Of a stretch of 64,000 bases of DNA, positions 56,636 through 64,000 are shown one piece after another (within the stretch, counting starts at the first letter, position 1; the number at the start of each line of letters is the position of its first letter). The translations under genes and the position numbers were made by a program. The notes beneath the pieces are model-generated. The model searched no databases. It was not told the DNA's origin and worked only from the letters and a program-made list of their open reading frames with translations. Source of the DNA: Micromonospora pisi (GTDB taxonomy: Bacteria > Actinomycetota > Actinomycetes > Mycobacteriales > Micromonosporaceae); NCBI RefSeq assembly GCF_003633685.1, contig NZ_RBKT01000001.1:4092001-4156000 (forward strand). The letters run 5' to 3'.

Positions 56636-58092
56636 CGCGTCTGTCGTCCTTCGCTCATCTGGGTCATCCGGGCGCCATACACGTCCCGCTCTATCCGACG
56701 GTACGGCGCGTATTGCGAATCGTCGCGTTCGTTGACTCTCTGCAAGCTAGACGTCACTGTCCGCAGGCTGTTGTTGCTGGCGGAACCGTTCTTCGTCACC
56801 CAATAGGAAATCACGCCGGAACAGATCAGCACCACGAGCCCCAACACCACCGCCAAGGCCACCATCAACGACCGGTTGGCCGGCGACTGCTGGGGTCGAG
56901 CGACCGAGGCCGGCGCCATCGGCTGACCGTAACCGGTCGTCTGCGGCGGCCGGGGAGCCGGAACGGCGGCGGCGCCCCGGTGGTAACTCCCGGTTTGCGG
57001 CGGTGTGGCCGACGCGGCGACCGGTCGTGGCGGCACCGAGGCGGCCCCAGCGGGCGGATAGGGGGCGCCCACCCGGGTGCCCCCCGGGGTCGACAGGGGC
57101 GCACCGGGTGCACCCGAAATGGGCCCGCCAGCCGGCGAGGCCGGCTGGATCGAGGGCGGCACCGAACCGGGGTGGCCCGCCGGCCGACCCGGTTGCACGG
57201 GATTGGGGGGCATGGGATGCCCAGCGGCCCGGTTCGGCTGGGCGGGTGCCGGATGAGCCGGGGGGCGCATCGGTTGCGCCGGAGTGGCCGCCTGCCGCGC
57301 CACCGCCGCCAGGGTCGCGGCCGTCGGCCACCTGGCCGCCGGGTCCTTCGCCATCGACCGTTCGACAATCGCCCGTACGGCCGGCGGAATGTCCGCGGGC
57401 AGCGGTCGGGGCGCGTCCCGCACGTGCTGCATCGCGATGTCGAGCGGGTTCTCCCCCTCGAACGGGCGCCGTCCGGAAAGGCACTGGTAGGCCACCACAC
57501 CGAGGGCGTAGACGTCCGAGGCGGGTGAGGCGGTTCCCCCGGTGGCCTGCTCGGGTGAAATGTACGAGGCGGTGCCGAGCACCGAGCCCGCTGCGGTGAG
57601 CTGTCCGACCATCGCCGACCGGGCGATACCGAAATCGGTGAGTACCAACGTGCCGTTCGGTCGGACCAGCAGGTTTCCCGGCTTGACGTCGCGGTGCACG
57701 ATGCCCTTCTCGTGGGCCGCGTGCAGGGCGTCGGCGGCCTGCGCCATCAGTGCCATGGTCCGAGCCGGGGTGAGCCGGCCGACCCGCCCCAGGGTGGTCG
57801 AAAGCGCGTCGCCCTCGACGTACTCCATCACCAGGAAGGCGATCTGCTGGTCGCTGCCGTAGTCGTAGACGTCCACCACGCCGGGGTGGTTGATCGTCGC
57901 CATGGTCCGGGCCTCGCCCCGGAACCGTTCGGCGAATCCCGGCTCGTCGAGGAGCGCTGGCAGCAGGATCTTCACCGCGACGGTACGTCCGAGCACCTCG
58001 TCGGTGCCACGCCAGACGTCACCCATGCCGCCGCCGGCGATCCGCTCGTCGAGGCGGTAACGGTTACCCAGCAGGACCCCGGGGCTCAGCAT
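56632..58092 (-). CDS. pknA: Serine/threonine protein kinase PknA
   Basis: 486 residues from ATG 58092, 1 base after the pbpA stop. Kinase motifs: IAGGGMGDVWRG, VAVKIL, HRDVKPGNLLV, LTDFGIARSA, SPEQATGGTASPASDVYALG. A Pro/Ala-rich juxtamembrane linker of about 150 residues leads to one span (LMVALAVVLGLVVLICSGVI) and a short exterior tail of 45 residues without PASTA repeats. It works with PknB to phosphorylate division and elongation proteins. PstP, encoded in the same operon, reverses this. Confidence 0.95.
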   Translation of the reverse strand: MLSPGVLLGNRYRLDERIAGGGMGDVWRGTDEVLGRTVAVKILLPALLDEPGFAERFRGEARTMATINHPGVVDVYDYGSDQQIAFLVMEYVEGDALSTTLGRVGRLTPARTMALMAQAADALHAAHEKGIVHRDVKPGNLLVRPNGTLVLTDFGIARSAMVGQLTAAGSVLGTASYISPEQATGGTASPASDVYALGVVAYQCLSGRRPFEGENPLDIAMQHVRDAPRPLPADIPPAVRAIVERSMAKDPAARWPTAATLAAVARQAATPAQPMRPPAHPAPAQPNRAAGHPMPPNPVQPGRPAGHPGSVPPSIQPASPAGGPISGAPGAPLSTPGGTRVGAPYPPAGAASVPPRPVAASATPPQTGSYHRGAAAVPAPRPPQTTGYGQPMAPASVARPQQSPANRSLMVALAVVLGLVVLICSGVISYWVTKNGSASNNSLRTVTSSLQRVNERDDSQYAPYRRIERDVYGARMTQMSEGRQTR

Positions 58093-58093
58093 G

Positions 58094-59596
58094 TTACTTG
58101 CCACCCCCGTCCTGGATGACCGCCTGCATGATCTGACCGGCGATCCGGGTGGCCTCCGCGCTGCCGCCACTGCCGGCGGCCTCCAGGAACACCGCCACCG
58201 CCGAGATCGGCTTGCCGTCCTTCATCACGAACCCGATGAACCAGCCGTGGTCCTGGGTGTTCGAGTCGACCTGGGCGGTGCCGGTCTTGCCGCCGACCTG
58301 GTAGCCCTTGATCTTGGCCGCCGTACCGGTGCCGTTCTGGACCACGTTGATCATCATGTCGCGCAGGGTGGCGGCCACCGGCTCGCTCACCGGCTGGCGC
58401 AGCTCACGCGGGTCGGCGGTGTAGTAGTCGGTGGTCCGGTCCGGCCCCAGCAACTGCTGCACCAGGTACGGCCGCATCTGGCTGCCGTTGTTCGCCACCG
58501 CAGCGGCGATCATGGCCCCTTCCAGCGGTGTCATCCGTACGTTGTTCTGCCCGATCGCCGACTGGGCCAGCGCCGCCGGGTCGTCCCCACCGTCGGGGTT
58601 CTTGATGTCGCCGGTCTCGCTGGTCGCCGTGGCGAGGCCGTTCTCGTCGAGCCGACCGACGGTGAGGTCCGCGTCCCCGAAACCGAACGCCCGCGCCTTC
58701 GCCTTGATCGTCTCGGCGCCGAGCTTGCCCGCGAGCTGCGCGAAGCCGGTGTTGCAGGACTCGGTGAGCGCGTCCTCGAGCGTCACCTCCGCCTCCGGGC
58801 AGATGCTCGCGGCGGCGTTGCGGATCGGAGTGCCCGAGGTCGGCGCGGTGTAGCTCGCCCCGGCCGGGATCTTGGTGTCCTTGGTGTAGCCGTTCTCCAA
58901 CGCGGCGGCGGCGTCGATCACCTTGAAGGTCGAGCCCGGCGGGTAGGTCTCGGTGAGCGCACGGTTCAGCAGCGGCTCGTTCGGATCCTGAACGAGCTTG
59001 TCGTACGCCGCGGTCGCCGCATCGGTGTCGTGCGTGGTCAAGGTGTTGGGGTCGAAGCTGGGCATGGAGACCAGCGCCTGCACCGCCCCGGTGGTCGGGT
59101 TCAGCGCGATGGCCGCACCCCGGACCGCGCCGACCCTGTTCTTGGTCATCTCGTCGAAGGCGGTCTGCTGGGCCCGACGGGAGAGGGTCAGCAGCACGTT
59201 TCCGCCGGCGGTCTGGTCACCGGTGAAGAGGTCCCGGACCCGGTCCCCGAAGAGCTGGTCGCTGGTGCCGGCGAGGAAGTCGTTCTCGCTCCGCTCGATA
59301 CCGGTCGGCCCGATGTTGACCGGCTGGTAGCCGAGCACGTGCGCGTACATCGGCCCGTCGACGTACGAGCGCAGGAACTTCAACCGGCCCGAGGTCTCCT
59401 TGCTGCTGGCCAGGGCCGTACCGCCGGCCTCGATGTTGCCCCGCTTGCGGTCGTACTGGGCGACCTGGACCCGACCGTTGTAGTCGCTGGTGCGGTATTC
59501 GTCGGCCTTGTAGCCCTGGACCCAGTTGAGATTCACGAAGAGCAGGCCGAACAGGACCATGACGACCACGCCGACCTTGCGCAGGGGTGCGTTCAC
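58094..59596 (-). CDS. pbpA: Class B penicillin-binding protein (transpeptidase) PbpA
   Basis: 500 residues. N-terminal membrane anchor (VGVVVMVLFGLLFVNLNWVQ), dimerisation domain, then transpeptidase domain with active-site STFK (PGSTFKVIDAAAAL), SCN (TESCNTGFAQLAG) and KTGT (VGGKTGTAQVD). It crosslinks peptidoglycan at the septum or pole in partnership with the SEDS glycosyltransferase RodA, whose gene overlaps by 4 bases. Typical member of the pknAB operon. Confidence 0.95.
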   Translation of the reverse strand: MNAPLRKVGVVVMVLFGLLFVNLNWVQGYKADEYRTSDYNGRVQVAQYDRKRGNIEAGGTALASSKETSGRLKFLRSYVDGPMYAHVLGYQPVNIGPTGIERSENDFLAGTSDQLFGDRVRDLFTGDQTAGGNVLLTLSRRAQQTAFDEMTKNRVGAVRGAAIALNPTTGAVQALVSMPSFDPNTLTTHDTDAATAAYDKLVQDPNEPLLNRALTETYPPGSTFKVIDAAAALENGYTKDTKIPAGASYTAPTSGTPIRNAAASICPEAEVTLEDALTESCNTGFAQLAGKLGAETIKAKARAFGFGDADLTVGRLDENGLATATSETGDIKNPDGGDDPAALAQSAIGQNNVRMTPLEGAMIAAAVANNGSQMRPYLVQQLLGPDRTTDYYTADPRELRQPVSEPVAATLRDMMINVVQNGTGTAAKIKGYQVGGKTGTAQVDSNTQDHGWFIGFVMKDGKPISAVAVFLEAAGSGGSAEATRIAGQIMQAVIQDGGGK

Positions 59597-61086
59597 GGGC
59601 GAATCACCTCCGTCTGCGCGCCGTGCAACTGGGCCGGGGGCGTCCCGGAGCCGCCCGCAGCGCGGGCGGGTGAGGAGCCGTCCACCGGCCGTCGGGCCGC
59701 GTCGGAGATCCGTAGCAGCATCGCCACCAGCAGCCAGTTCGCCATCAGTGACGAACCACCGGCGGAGAGGAACGGCGTCGTCTGTCCGGTCAGCGGAATG
59801 AGCTTGCTGATGCCGCCGACGATCACGAAGACCTGCAGTCCGAGGGTGAACGCGAGGCCACCGGCGAGCAGCTTGCCGAACGAGTCGCGTACGGCCAGCG
59901 CGGCGCGTAGCCCCCGCTCGACGATCAGCAGGTAGATGACGAGCAGCGCGGAGAGCCCGAAGAGGCCGATCTCCTCACCCATGCCGGCGAAGATGAAGTC
60001 GTTGTGCACCTCGGGCACCAGGGTCGGCTGGCCGGCGCCCGGCCCGGCGCCGAAGAGACCTCCGGTGCCGAGTCCGAGTAGCCCCTGGACGAGTTGATAG
60101 CCGTCATTGAGCGGGTCGTCGAACGGGTGCAACCAGATCTCGGCCCGCAGGTAGAAGTTGGCGAACGGGCCGCCGACCGTGCTGCCCAGGAAGTACGCCA
60201 GGAAGGCACCGCCAAAGAAGAGCAGCAGACCGATGATCAACCAGCTGACCCGTTCGGTGGCGATATAGAGCGTCACCACGAACATGCCGAAGTAGAGCAG
60301 CGAGGTGCCGAGGTCCTTCTCGAAGACGAGGACCATGAGGCTGACCAGCCAGACCCCGATCACCGGCCCGAGGTCCCGGCCGCGTGGGAAGTCGACGCCG
60401 AGGAAGCGGCGGCTCGCCAGCGACAGCACCTCCCGCTTCCGAACCAGGTAGTAGGCGAAGAAGACCAGCAGGGCCAACTTGGCGAACTCACCCGGCTGGA
60501 TCGAGAACCCGCCAATCATGATCCAGAGCTTGGCGCCGTTGATCTCCGACATGCTGCGCGGCAGGACCGCTGGAATCATCACCAGCACGATTCCGGCGAG
60601 GCCGAGCGTGTACGCGTACCGCGAGATGGCTCGGTGGTCCCGGAGCAGGACCAGCAGTCCGGCGGCGAGAATCACCGCGGCCAGGGTCCAGGCCAACTGG
60701 CGGCCACCGGTGCCCGCGAAGATCGGGAAGTCGGCCCGTTCCTCCGGTTTGGCGTCGCCGAGGTCGAGCCGGCGGAGGAAGCCCACACCCAGCCCGTTGA
60801 TCAGTGCCACCGCCGGCACCAGCACCGGGTCCGCGTACGGCGCCAGGTAACGGATCACCAGGTGCAGGCCGAGGAAGACCACGGTGAGGGCCGCGGTCGG
60901 CACCCAGAAGTCCAACGTCACCGTGTCGAGCAGGTTCGCCTCGACGGTGGCCGCGTAGCCCAATACCAGTGCCATCGCCAACAGCAGCAGCGACAGTTCG
61001 GCGTTGCGCCGGGACGTGGCGTCCCGGACACGCGGCATCTCACCCGTGACTGCGGGCGCTGGTGGCGGTCCGACTGGGGCAGTCAC
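59593..61086 (-). CDS. rodA: SEDS-family peptidoglycan glycosyltransferase RodA/FtsW
   Basis: 497 residues from GTG 61086 (GAGGGA upstream). About ten to twelve membrane spans. SEDS landmarks are GGFSIQPGEFAKLALLVFFA (conserved P-x-E-F-x-K), FEKDLGTSLLYFGMF, QPTLVPEVHNDFIFAGMGEE and GQTTPFLSAGGSSLMANWLL. It polymerises lipid II into glycan strands. The SEDS-class B PBP pair with PbpA is encoded side by side. Confidence 0.95.
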   Translation of the reverse strand: MTAPVGPPPAPAVTGEMPRVRDATSRRNAELSLLLLAMALVLGYAATVEANLLDTVTLDFWVPTAALTVVFLGLHLVIRYLAPYADPVLVPAVALINGLGVGFLRRLDLGDAKPEERADFPIFAGTGGRQLAWTLAAVILAAGLLVLLRDHRAISRYAYTLGLAGIVLVMIPAVLPRSMSEINGAKLWIMIGGFSIQPGEFAKLALLVFFAYYLVRKREVLSLASRRFLGVDFPRGRDLGPVIGVWLVSLMVLVFEKDLGTSLLYFGMFVVTLYIATERVSWLIIGLLLFFGGAFLAYFLGSTVGGPFANFYLRAEIWLHPFDDPLNDGYQLVQGLLGLGTGGLFGAGPGAGQPTLVPEVHNDFIFAGMGEEIGLFGLSALLVIYLLIVERGLRAALAVRDSFGKLLAGGLAFTLGLQVFVIVGGISKLIPLTGQTTPFLSAGGSSLMANWLLVAMLLRISDAARRPVDGSSPARAAGGSGTPPAQLHGAQTEVIRP

Positions 61087-61117
61087 GATGAGTCCCTCGG
61101 ATCGTTGGATCTCACGG

Positions 61118-62596
61118 TCACTCGGGCGACCGGCATCCCGCCGGGTCGGGGGTGGCCGGCGGAAGGGTGTCGGACGGCAGCACGTCGGGGCTGCCGCTGT
61201 CGGCCGTCGCGGTCGCCGTCACCTCGGGTTGCCCCGAACTCACCGTGACCCCGGTCGCCGACGGGGTCGGCGATCCGGAGAGCTGGGGAGTCGGGGAGCC
61301 GGATGGCGACGGCGGGGTGCTCGGGCTCGGCGAGCCCTCGGTCGACGGTGTCGGGCTCGGCGGGCAGGTCGGCTTGAGGTTCGGGTTGCCCGGCTCGTCG
61401 ACGGTCAACTCGGAGAGCAGACGCTCGGCGTCCGGCTCGTTCTTCGCCACTATCCCCTGCTTGACCTGCTCCTGCGCCGCGTTGGTCAGGTCGTTGAGTT
61501 CGGCCCGACTGGTCGAGTGCACGCTGGAAAGGTTGAGTCCGGCAATCTGGCCGGGCACGCCCCGGAACACGGCCAACTGGCCGGTCTCGGTGGCACCCAC
61601 GTAGAACTGCCGCTGGCTGTAGGTCCAACCGCCCCAGAGGCCGGCACCGAGGATGGCGGCGAGAGCGATCAACTGCACCGCCGTACGCACCGGCCGACGG
61701 CGGGGCCGTTCCTGGTCGTCGTCGGCGTCCGCAGAGGATCCGGCCGGTTCCGGGCTGGCCGGACGCGGCGGCGTCAGCGCGGAGGCCCGCGCGGCCGGGG
61801 TGGAGTCGTCCGCCGAGGTGGCCATGCCACGGTCCCGGGCGGCGGCGCCACCGACGATCGGTGCGGCCTCGAGAATGTCCTGGTCGGTCGCGTCGGCGAT
61901 GACCACCGTGATGTTGTCCGGTCCACCGCCGCGGAGCGCGAGCTGAACCAGCCGCTCGACACACTGCTGCGGGTCGGTGTACTCACGCAGGGTCTGGCCG
62001 ATGGTCTCGGCACTCACCACGCCGGAGAGACCGTCACTGCAGATCAGGTAGCGGTCACCGGGGAGCACCTGCCGGACGGAGTACTCCGGATCGATGTCGC
62101 GTCCGTCGAGCGCCCGGGTGAGCAGCGACCGTTGAGGGTGGCTGCTCGCCTCCTCCAGCGTGATCCGACCCTCGTCGACGAGCATCTGGACGTACGTGTC
62201 GTCCTTGGTGATCTGGGCGAACTCCCCCTCGCGCAGCAGGTACGCGCGCGAGTCACCGATGTGCACCATGCCGATCTTGCTGCCGGAGAAAAGCGTGGCA
62301 GTCAGGGTGGTGCCCATACCCTCCAGGTGTGGGTTGGCGTCCACCGTGTCGCGCAGTTGTTGGTTGGCGGTGTCGACGGCAGAACGCAACGCGTCGACCA
62401 GGGCGTCCCCAGGGACATCCTCGTCGAGCGGCGCCATCGCACCGATGACAATGTTGCTGGCGACGTCACCGGCGGCCATGCCGCCCATGCCGTCCGCCAC
62501 GGCGAGTAGCCGCGGACCGGCGTAGACGGAATCCTGGTTTCCGTCTCGGATCAGACCGCGGTCGCTGTGGGCCGCATAGCGCAGGGTCAGAGTCAT
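61118..62596 (-). CDS. pstP: PP2C-family Ser/Thr protein phosphatase PstP
   Basis: 492 residues. Phosphatase domain 1-240: SDRGLIRDGNQDSVY, LLAVADGMGGMAAGDVAS, VHIGDSRAYLLREGE, ICSDGLSGVV, GGPDNITVVIADAT, with all metal-binding aspartates. A cytoplasmic linker, one span (AVQLIALAAILGAGLWGGWT), and an exterior Ser/Pro/Thr-rich region complete the protein. It dephosphorylates PknA, PknB and their targets. It overlaps fhaB by 4 bases. Confidence 0.95.
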   Translation of the reverse strand: MTLTLRYAAHSDRGLIRDGNQDSVYAGPRLLAVADGMGGMAAGDVASNIVIGAMAPLDEDVPGDALVDALRSAVDTANQQLRDTVDANPHLEGMGTTLTATLFSGSKIGMVHIGDSRAYLLREGEFAQITKDDTYVQMLVDEGRITLEEASSHPQRSLLTRALDGRDIDPEYSVRQVLPGDRYLICSDGLSGVVSAETIGQTLREYTDPQQCVERLVQLALRGGGPDNITVVIADATDQDILEAAPIVGGAAARDRGMATSADDSTPAARASALTPPRPASPEPAGSSADADDDQERPRRRPVRTAVQLIALAAILGAGLWGGWTYSQRQFYVGATETGQLAVFRGVPGQIAGLNLSSVHSTSRAELNDLTNAAQEQVKQGIVAKNEPDAERLLSELTVDEPGNPNLKPTCPPSPTPSTEGSPSPSTPPSPSGSPTPQLSGSPTPSATGVTVSSGQPEVTATATADSGSPDVLPSDTLPPATPDPAGCRSPE

Positions 62597-63075
62597 GGCC
62601 GTAACTCGAGAGAAGTGCGGCCGATCCGGATCGGCACGCCGAGGGGGACGGGGGTTGGTCCGGTGACCTTAGCGCGATCGAGGTATGTGCCGTTAGTCGA
62701 GCCGAGATCCTCGACGAACCACTGACCGGAACGGGGCACCAGCCGGGCGTGTCGGGCCGAGGCATAGTCGTCGGTAATCACCAGGGTGGAGTCCTCCGCA
62801 CGACCAATGGTGATCTGTCCTTCACCGAGAGTGATTCGAGTGCCGGCAAGTTGGCCGGCGGTGACCACGAGCTGATGTGCCGCCCGGCCGCGCTTCACCT
62901 TCGCCGGCTTGCCCTGGGAGGTCACCGCGCCGACCCCGCGCGGGGCGGCGACCAGACGACTGGACCGGGCGCCCGCGAAGAGATCCCGACGGATGACCCC
63001 CACCACGGTGAAGACGAAGATCCAGAGCAGGACGATGAACCCGAACCGGGCGACGGTGATGACGAAGGGCGCCAA
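62593..63075 (-). CDS. fhaB: FHA-domain protein FhaB
   Basis: 160 residues from TTG 63075. One N-terminal membrane segment (VARFGFIVLLWIFVFTVVGV) is followed by a basic linker and a C-terminal FHA domain (ITLGEGQITIGRAEDSTLVI, SARHARLVPRSGQWFVEDLG, STNGTYLDR). FhaB (FipA) binds phosphothreonine sites made by PknA/PknB and links them to division proteins. 4 bases separate it from the fhaA stop. Confidence 0.93.
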   Translation of the reverse strand: MAPFVITVARFGFIVLLWIFVFTVVGVIRRDLFAGARSSRLVAAPRGVGAVTSQGKPAKVKRGRAAHQLVVTAGQLAGTRITLGEGQITIGRAEDSTLVITDDYASARHARLVPRSGQWFVEDLGSTNGTYLDRAKVTGPTPVPLGVPIRIGRTSLELRP

Positions 63076-63079
63076 GTTT

Positions 63080-63850
63080 TTAGCCGTCCACTCGGAACGT
63101 CAGGGTGGTCGTCCCGAGCTGCACCATGTCACCAGGGTTGAGTGCCACCGCCGAAACGCGCTGGCCGTTGACCATCGTCCCGTTCGTCGACCCCAGGTCG
63201 GTGAGAACAACCTGAGCGCCGTCGAAGTCGAGCCGGGCGTGTCGCCGGGAGATTCCGACATCGGGCAGCCGCAGGTTCGCCTGGTCGCCGCGACCGATCA
63301 CGGTCGAACCCATCTGCAACGGGTAGCTGCGGCCATCGCCGGAGACGAGCCGCACGTTACGGCCGCCACCGCCGTGTCCGGGCGGCGGGCCGTAGCCACC
63401 GCCCTGCTGGTCGTACGGCGAGTAGCCACCAGGGGCAGGCTGGTCGTAGCCCTGCTGCTGGACCGGGGCGACGTCGCCCCCGGTGTAGACCTCGGCGGTG
63501 ACCCGGAACATGCCCGTGTCCAGGCCGTCGCCGCGCTCGATCTCGACGATGACGTCGCCGTAGACCGTCCACGCCTGCTCACCGATGAACTCGGCCTGCG
63601 ACTGCGCCAGCTCCTGGGCCAGGGCAGCGGCGTACGGCGCGAGCCGACTGTGGTCGTAAGGCGAGAGATCGATCACGTAGCGGTTAGGCACAAGAGTGCG
63701 CCCACCAGCCAGGATCGCCTTGTGCGCCTCTGCCTCCCGCTGCATCGCGTTGAGGATCTCCACAGGGTGGACGACCCCCTTGAACACCTTTGCGAAGGCC
63801 CCTTCTACCAGGCCTTCCAGACGCTTCTCGAAGCGTTGCAGCACGCTCAC
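63080..63850 (-). CDS. fhaA: FHA-domain protein FhaA
   Basis: 256 residues from GTG 63850 (GAGGAGGAG just upstream; ATG 63877 is an alternative). An N-terminal DUF3662 domain (VLQRFEKRLEGLVEGAFAKV, VHPVEILNAMQREAEAHK) is joined by a Gly/Gln/Tyr-rich linker (QQGYDQPAPGGYSPYDQQGG) to a C-terminal FHA domain (GSTVIGRGDQANLRLPDVGI, SRRHARLDFDGAQVVLTDLG). FhaA recognises phosphorylated MviN/MurJ and other PknB targets and modulates peptidoglycan synthesis. First gene of the seven-gene operon running to pknB. Confidence 0.94.
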   Translation of the reverse strand: MSVLQRFEKRLEGLVEGAFAKVFKGVVHPVEILNAMQREAEAHKAILAGGRTLVPNRYVIDLSPYDHSRLAPYAAALAQELAQSQAEFIGEQAWTVYGDVIVEIERGDGLDTGMFRVTAEVYTGGDVAPVQQQGYDQPAPGGYSPYDQQGGGYGPPPGHGGGGRNVRLVSGDGRSYPLQMGSTVIGRGDQANLRLPDVGISRRHARLDFDGAQVVLTDLGSTNGTMVNGQRVSAVALNPGDMVQLGTTTLTFRVDG

Positions 63851-64000
63851 CGGCTCCTCCTCGGGTCCCGAGGACATGATGGTATCCGGCCGCCGCACGC
63901 GCAGCTCGCACGCCGCTCGGCCGTCCGCTGCCGACCCATACCTGAGGGCCGGAGTCCTCGTGCTAGTGTTCCATGCGCCGCAAGCGGTAACGCCAACGGT
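63851..64000. other. Leader region of the fhaA operon
   Basis: About 150 bases to the window edge. It should carry the operon promoter on the minus strand, but I could not pick a convincing -10/-35 pair and no tRNA or other gene is visible. Confidence 0.5.

Overview
The window is high-GC DNA with actinobacterial gene families throughout (CrgA, PknA/PknB, class E sortase, F420-type LLM enzyme, FadE5, EtfD). I infer a Micromonosporaceae chromosome (Micromonospora or Salinispora relative). The inference rests on protein resemblance and on a dispersed palindromic repeat with core AAGGGCCCCTTGTTAAC that I associate with that family. The right end holds the pknB-pknA-pbpA-rodA-pstP-fhaB-fhaA block, which lies close to oriC in actinobacteria.

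Layout, left to right. 1-1871: end of a 2-oxoacid dehydrogenase operon (E1 beta, E2). 2133-2270: a 45-residue ORF between terminators. 2640-5540: a large disordered LppU-like membrane protein. 5763-7604: a thioredoxin/NHL-repeat protein. 7617-8977: an IS30-family element sitting inside a palindromic repeat. 8974-11283: 5-oxoprolinase genes pxpB-pxpC-pxpA. 11385-13696: trhA, then a SixA-type phosphatase between two DUF6458 membrane proteins, with a 69-bp tandem repeat at the sixA start. 13863-15716: fadE5. 15879-23199: SpoIIE-type phosphatase, RlpA-like protein, phosphoribosyltransferase, questin-oxidase-like protein, LLM oxidoreductase, an HTH-less UTRA protein with a glycosyltransferase, two damaged genes, and a cupin.

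23304-38136 is an integrated actinomycete integrative and conjugative element (AICE) of about 14.8 kb. It is bounded by a 44-bp perfect direct repeat that is the 3' half of tRNA-Gly(CCC), and the intact tRNA is rebuilt at the right end. Its backbone runs from a GntR repressor with three operator copies, through a Pra-like protein, zinc ribbon, FtsK-type translocase, small transfer proteins and SpdB-like protein, to a HUH replication initiator, excisionase and integrase, mostly with 1-16 bp overlaps. A second module holds an HTH-DUF5919 regulator with a Nudix hydrolase (Pif-like) and a HAD hydrolase. The left end carries AT-richer cargo: a 741-residue STAND-like P-loop NTPase and a ribbon-helix-helix protein. 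This is the best candidate in the window for an undescribed, possibly defensive, system.

38379-50689: secreted M43 metalloprotease, PNPOx-like protein, dcd, two NlpC/P60 hydrolases (one behind a ydaO-type c-di-AMP riboswitch), two CNNM/CBS proteins, a two-component system, EtfD and CrgA. fadE5 and etfD share a 16-bp palindrome upstream, which suggests joint control of acyl-CoA oxidation and its electron outlet. 50910-63850: DUF881 protein, class E sortase, small membrane protein and pabA, convergent with the translationally coupled Ser/Thr kinase, cell-wall elongation and FHA operon.
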